Below the pieces are notes generated by a model. The model ran no database searches. It saw only the letters and a program-made list of their open reading frames with translations, and was not told the DNA's origin. A DNA stretch of 64,000 nucleotides, taken from NCBI GenBank assembly GCA_965221635.1, contig OZ244902.1, positions 1,302,001 to 1,366,000 of the forward strand. Reading direction: 5' to 3'. Source of the stretch: JAAXHB01 sp965221635 (GTDB lineage: Bacteria > Actinomycetota > Acidimicrobiia > Acidimicrobiales > Aldehydirespiratoraceae). Within the stretch, counting starts at the first letter, position 1; each line of letters opens with the position of its first letter. A program made the position numbers and the translations under genes. Shown piece after piece: positions 60,550 through 64,000 of this stretch.

Positions 60550-61104
60550 ATGAACCAAATGGAGGTTGCGAAATTGACTGACGGAAAACCGCAGACACGT
60601 GTGGAGTTGCTCTCGGAGCGTGACCGCCTGGATTCGTCGCAGCAGGAAGTGTTCGACGAGATCGCCGCGAGTCGCGGCGACGTGCTCAGGCCGTTCCACG
60701 TGTTGCTGCACATACCCGGGATTGCTCGCCCCACCGCCAGCCTGGGTCATCAGATCCGCTTTGTGGGAGAGCTCAGCGACCACGACCGCGAACTGGCAAT
60801 CATCACCACCGCCAGGTGCCACAACTGCGACTTTGAATGGCAAAGCCACGTGGGTTTGGCCCGCAACGCCGGCGTACCCGAGGACGTGATCGCCGCGGTG
60901 GACTCCGGTGGTGCGGTGCCGGGCGAGCGAGCCAAGGTGGTGGTGGACTACGTGCGCGAACTGTGCGCCACCAGCACCGTGAGTGATCACACCCATGCCG
61001 GCGCGTGTGGCGTGCTCGGCGCGAAGCAGGTGGTGGAGTTGAGCGCCCTGGTGGGCTACTACACGCTGCTCGGCTTCGTGATGAACGCAGCCGCCGCCGG
61101 TTAG
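60550..61104 (+). CDS. Carboxymuconolactone decarboxylase / AhpD-like protein
   Basis: A 184-aa all-helical CMD-family protein. The AhpD-type motif E-x(8)-CHNC-x(6)-H is present (Cys90, Cys93, His100 in ARCHNCDFEWQSH), which suggests thiol-based peroxidase or decarboxylase-type proton relay activity. It starts 27 nt after the amidohydrolase stop, with a usable GGAG-like site. In this setting a role in lactone or ring-fission product turnover is more likely than alkylhydroperoxide defence. Confidence 0.85.
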   Translation: MNQMEVAKLTDGKPQTRVELLSERDRLDSSQQEVFDEIAASRGDVLRPFHVLLHIPGIARPTASLGHQIRFVGELSDHDRELAIITTARCHNCDFEWQSHVGLARNAGVPEDVIAAVDSGGAVPGERAKVVVDYVRELCATSTVSDHTHAGACGVLGAKQVVELSALVGYYTLLGFVMNAAAAG

Positions 61105-61231
61105 GCCACCTCGCAGACGATCTCGCAACCGTGATGAACGCTGCTGGGGACAACCTGCTGCCACGTGACCGACAGTGATCGCATTGCGGGTGGGCGACGC
61201 TGAACAAGTCGCGGCCGGTTGCGTCTCCCCG

Positions 61232-62251
61232 ATGGCAGTGACTCCCTCGGCCGGGGCTTGTTCCAGGGCGCTGACGGGGGGCCTCGACCGTCCGCTGCGA
61301 AGGGTCGTGGCCCTGCTGGTTGCGGTGGCCCTGGTGGCGGGTTGTGGCGCAGAGTCGTCGTCGGTGGCGGAGGTGGACGGAGTTCCCCTCACCATCGAAG
61401 CCTTCGAGAGTCTCCACACCAACGTGGACGACTTGACCCCTCAACAGCGAGCCGATTCGGTGCTGCTGCTGGTGTTGCGTCAAGCCTTCGGTGCTGCCGC
61501 GGCCGCCGAGTTCGGCTGGAACGCCGACGCCGGCGAGATCGACGAGGCTTTCGTGCAGCGTTCCAATCGTTACGCACAACCCGGTGGGCTCGAAGAGGCT
61601 CTGGCGGCGTTCAATCAAACCCCTCAACGCATGCGCACCGAAGCCGAACTGGACGTGCTGTCGGACTTCGTGGCTGCGGCGCTGGTGCGAAGTCAAGCTC
61701 TCGGGTTCGACCTGGAGGCCGCGTACGAGGCCTGGCTGCTGGACAACGCCGAGGTGTGCGTTCAGCAGATCACGCTCGAATCCGCAGACGCCTACCCGGC
61801 GTTGGCCGAGGAACTCAACCGGGGGGTGGACTTCGTCGAGGTGGCCCTTGCCCATTCGATCGACCCGTTCGTGGACCGCGAACCTCCGCTCACCGGCGCC
61901 GGTGGCCGCCTCGGGTGCTCACCACCGAGCGCGCTGCCCACCGGCTTGGACACCGCGTCGTTGCAAGCGCCCCTGGGCGCGCCCCACGGGCCGGTGCTGA
62001 GTTCCACAGGGGTGCATCTGTTGTGGGTGTACGAGCGCACCGTTCCGCCGCTGGAGCTGCGACTCGACGACGTGCTCACCCACGCGGAAACCCGCCAAGG
62101 CCCCCGGATGTTCCGCGCCTGGGGCGTGTCGGTGCTCAAGGAAATAGACGTGAAGGTGAACCCGTCCTACGGAGCGTGGGGAGTGATCCCCGAAACCGGC
62201 GGAACCCCCACCGTGGTGGCAGTGGACCAAGTGCCACGCATCATCTCCTGA
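61232..62251 (+). CDS. Lipoprotein with SurA/PpiC-like foldase domains
   Basis: A 339-aa protein with a signal helix (VVALLVAVALVAGC) and lipobox Cys38. The N-terminal helical part (TPQQRADSVLLLVLRQAFG) resembles the SurA/PrsA chaperone region. CVQQITLESADAYPALAEEL with VDFVEVALAHSIDP and GPVLSSTGVHLLWVYERT corresponds to a parvulin PpiC domain. It probably helps fold exported proteins. The start is uncertain; GTG 61175 would add 19 residues before a normal-looking signal peptide. It does not obviously belong to the catabolic operon. Confidence 0.75.
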   Translation: MAVTPSAGACSRALTGGLDRPLRRVVALLVAVALVAGCGAESSSVAEVDGVPLTIEAFESLHTNVDDLTPQQRADSVLLLVLRQAFGAAAAAEFGWNADAGEIDEAFVQRSNRYAQPGGLEEALAAFNQTPQRMRTEAELDVLSDFVAAALVRSQALGFDLEAAYEAWLLDNAEVCVQQITLESADAYPALAEELNRGVDFVEVALAHSIDPFVDREPPLTGAGGRLGCSPPSALPTGLDTASLQAPLGAPHGPVLSSTGVHLLWVYERTVPPLELRLDDVLTHAETRQGPRMFRAWGVSVLKEIDVKVNPSYGAWGVIPETGGTPTVVAVDQVPRIIS

Positions 62252-62302
62252 CACCCACCACCCCGCCAGGGCGGTTCGGATCCGGCCTTGGTGAGTTCGC
62301 CC

Positions 62303-62358
62303 TGTGATCCAGCCGTTGTGATCCCGGCGTTGTGATCCAGCCGTTGTGTTCCGGCTCT
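62303..62358. repeat. 14-bp tandem repeat, four copies
   Basis: Units of TGTGATCCAGCCGT at 62303, 62317, 62331 and 62345, between the convergent PpiC-like and CoA-transferase genes. Confidence 0.88.
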
Positions 62359-62372
62359 TGTGCTCAGGAATG

Positions 62373-63611
62373 TCAGTCGGGGCCCGACCAGCATCCAACG
62401 GCGCCCGAGTTGATCAGCCCGTTGATCTCGCCGGGATCCAGGCCGAGGCGTTCGGTGAGCACTTCGTTGGTGTGCTCGCCGAGCATCGGAGCGTGACGTT
62501 GGGGCATCTCCCAGTCGCTCAGCTTCATGGGACTGGGCTGGTAGCGAACCTCACCCAGGGTGGGGTGGTGATAGGTCTGCACCATGCCCCTTGAGGCCAC
62601 GTGAGGGTCTGCCAGCACCGCGGCCACGTCGTTGACCGGGCCAGAGGGAATGTCGAAGCGTTCAAGCAGTGCGGTGGCCTCACCGGTGGTTCGCGCCGAG
62701 AACGCCCGCTGGAGTTCGCCCACCACGAAATCGCGGTTGGCCACCCGGGCGGCGTTGTCACAACAACGGGGATCGTCAACCAGGTCGGCGCGTTCGATGG
62801 CTGCACAAAGGTTCCGCCAGAACTTCTCGTCGCGGGCGGCCACCACCACATGGCCGTCACTTGTGGCGAACGCCTGCCAGGGAACCATGTGCGAATGGGC
62901 GCTGCCCTGACGGGTAACCGCCCGACCGGTGTTGAGATGGTCCAAGGCGTCGTAGGCCAACAGCGACACAAGCGAATCCAGCATGGACACATCCGCATGA
63001 ACACCCCGACCGCCGCCGCTGTTGCCTTCGCCGTCGCGTCGTGTGGGCAGGCCTCTGGCGGCCAGCGCCGCCAGCACCGAAATGCAGCCGTAGATCCCAC
63101 CGGCGAGGTCGGCCAGCGGCGTGCCCACCCGGCTGGGCGGGCCGTCGGGTTCGCCGGTGTAGTCCATGTGACCGCTGAAGGCCTGCACCACAAGATCAAA
63201 CGCCGCCTGGTGGCGCCGCGGGCCGGTCTCGCCGAACCCGGTGATCGTCACGGTGATGATGTCGGGATTGTGGCGGGTGAGGGTCTCATGGTCGATCCCG
63301 AGGCGGGCCATCACACCGGGCCGGAAGTTGTCCACCACCACGTCGGCGGTTTCCACAAGCCGGTACAGCAACTCCTTGCCGGCGCCGGTCTTCAGGTCGA
63401 GCACAACGCTCTTCTTGCCCCGGTTCATGAACAAATGGATGGCGCTCTCGTCGCCTAGGGGAGCGATCTTCGGGTTGCGGGCGGTGTCACCCCGAGGTGG
63501 TTCGATCTTGATCACCTCGGCGCCCAGGTCGGCCAGGATCGTGCCGCCGAACGTGCCGGCGATCACCTGACCCAACTCCAGCACGGTGACCCCCTCCAAC
63601 ATGGAGTTCAT
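62373..63611 (-). CDS. CaiB/BaiF family III CoA-transferase
   Basis: A 412-aa class III CoA-transferase. GVTVLELGQVIAGTFGGTIL, GAEVIKIEPPRGDTARN, NRGKKSVVLDL and DNFRPGVMARLG are standard, and catalytic Asp168 is in TPLADLAGG. ATG 63611 is used; ATG 63602 is three codons downstream. It lies 46 bp after the stop of a Gfo/Idh/MocA gene on the same strand. It is distinct in sequence from the CoA-transferase at 58063, so it likely handles another acid. Confidence 0.92.
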   Translation of the reverse strand: MNSMLEGVTVLELGQVIAGTFGGTILADLGAEVIKIEPPRGDTARNPKIAPLGDESAIHLFMNRGKKSVVLDLKTGAGKELLYRLVETADVVVDNFRPGVMARLGIDHETLTRHNPDIITVTITGFGETGPRRHQAAFDLVVQAFSGHMDYTGEPDGPPSRVGTPLADLAGGIYGCISVLAALAARGLPTRRDGEGNSGGGRGVHADVSMLDSLVSLLAYDALDHLNTGRAVTRQGSAHSHMVPWQAFATSDGHVVVAARDEKFWRNLCAAIERADLVDDPRCCDNAARVANRDFVVGELQRAFSARTTGEATALLERFDIPSGPVNDVAAVLADPHVASRGMVQTYHHPTLGEVRYQPSPMKLSDWEMPQRHAPMLGEHTNEVLTERLGLDPGEINGLINSGAVGCWSGPD

Positions 63612-63657
63612 GGTGAACCGTCCGGCCCGAGCGGCTGCGTGGGCTTGTTGCGCAGGG

Positions 63658-64000
63658 TCACAAGCCCCAGGTGACGGGCACCACTTCGCCGGTTCGGGCC
63701 GAGTCGTCCACCGCTCGTGACACCCGCAGCACATCAAGCCCGTCACGTCCGGTGGCCAGGATCGGATCGGTGCGGTTCTGTCCCACGCTGTTGATGAACG
63801 CGTGGGTTTCCTCCTGCATTGCGCCGAAATGCTCCCCCAGGGCCCAGTCACCGGGCATGTACGAACCAAGCAGCGCCACGTTCATGGACACATCGGGGGT
63901 GTAGGGCGCAGGCACGGGTTGACGGCTGGCCATCATCACGTCGCGGTGGTCGTCTCGCACGCTGATCACGCCCTGGCGACCGAACAGCTCGAAGTCCATG
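63658..64000 (-). CDS. Gfo/Idh/MocA family oxidoreductase, C-terminal part (truncated by window edge)
   Basis: The visible ~113 residues match the C-terminal domains of the two intact family members in the window: FGRQGVISVRDDHRDVMMA aligns with their VVGTEGTVMIDDSHRE-type strand, and MQEETHAFINSV plus DDSARTGEVVPV with the last helices. The frame is open to the window edge, so the ATG near 63998 is internal. It is upstream of, and probably cotranscribed with, the CoA-transferase gene. Confidence 0.8.
   Translation of the reverse strand, partial: MDFELFGRQGVISVRDDHRDVMMASRQPVPAPYTPDVSMNVALLGSYMPGDWALGEHFGAMQEETHAFINSVGQNRTDPILATGRDGLDVLRVSRAVDDSARTGEVVPVTWGL

Noticed and set aside
59803..61422. 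539-codon minus-strand open frame over the amidohydrolase and CMD genes
   Set aside because: Covers two well-supported plus-strand genes and has shadow-like His/Gln/Arg composition.

Overview
This is a high-GC window with actinobacterial features: DUF222/HNH endonuclease, UPF0182 membrane protein, DUF2342-type zincin, DivIVA-like protein, TTG/GTG starts and apparently leaderless genes. With an MreB and many Gfo/Idh/MocA and CaiB genes, a member of the Acidimicrobiia is my best guess, but this is inferred from gene content only. There are no rRNA genes, CRISPR arrays or recognisable transposases. The only RNA gene I find is an initiator tRNA-Met at 20639-20715.

Layout. (1) 1-20.4 kb is chromosomal housekeeping: the 3' end of ppk1, an MFS protein, a DUF2342 zincin, an epimerase-like protein, MoaE, an MreB-type actin, a HEAT-repeat protein, a PDZ/Lon-type membrane protease, a DivIVA-like coiled-coil protein, a UPF0182 membrane protein, an FMN-dependent glutamate synthase-like protein, two secreted unknowns and a cobalamin adenosyltransferase. 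(2) 20.6-24.8 kb holds tRNA-fMet, a DUF222/HNH protein and an AlbA_2/Schlafen-type regulator with a striking nested palindrome upstream. (3) 24.8-34.2 kb is the left arm of a catabolic gene set: SDRs, a conserved unknown, a lipoprotein GDPD, a TPP enzyme, a PhyH dioxygenase and an aldehyde dehydrogenase. (4) 34.3-48.5 kb holds two adjacent giant genes (about 2224 and 2438 aa) encoding secreted proteins built of atypical fibronectin-III modules, a duplicated unknown module, an Asp-rich block, a coiled coil and a shared C-terminal DSGIDE. (5) 48.5-64 kb is the right arm of the catabolic set: an enolase-superfamily enzyme, three Gfo/Idh/MocA oxidoreductases, three metal-dependent amidohydrolases, a beta-hydroxyacid dehydrogenase, an MFS transporter, an enoyl-CoA hydratase, two CaiB/BaiF CoA-transferases, a CMD/AhpD protein and a PpiC-like lipoprotein.

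The most notable observation is a 19-bp palindrome (consensus ATCATGYATAATRYATGAT) in four promoter regions, at 30401, 31454, 53642 and 56957. Three of these are divergent promoters, and together they lie in front of most of the catabolic operons on both sides of the giant-gene island. I read this as one regulon controlled by a regulator not encoded in the window. The island is bordered by, or close to, two broken genes: a Gfo/Idh/MocA N-terminus at 32497 and an aldehyde dehydrogenase C-terminus at 48506. This fits insertion or rearrangement within a formerly more compact catabolic locus.

A second recurring feature is that many spacers between genes carry short tandem repeats of 14-18 bp period, each with its own unrelated sequence.
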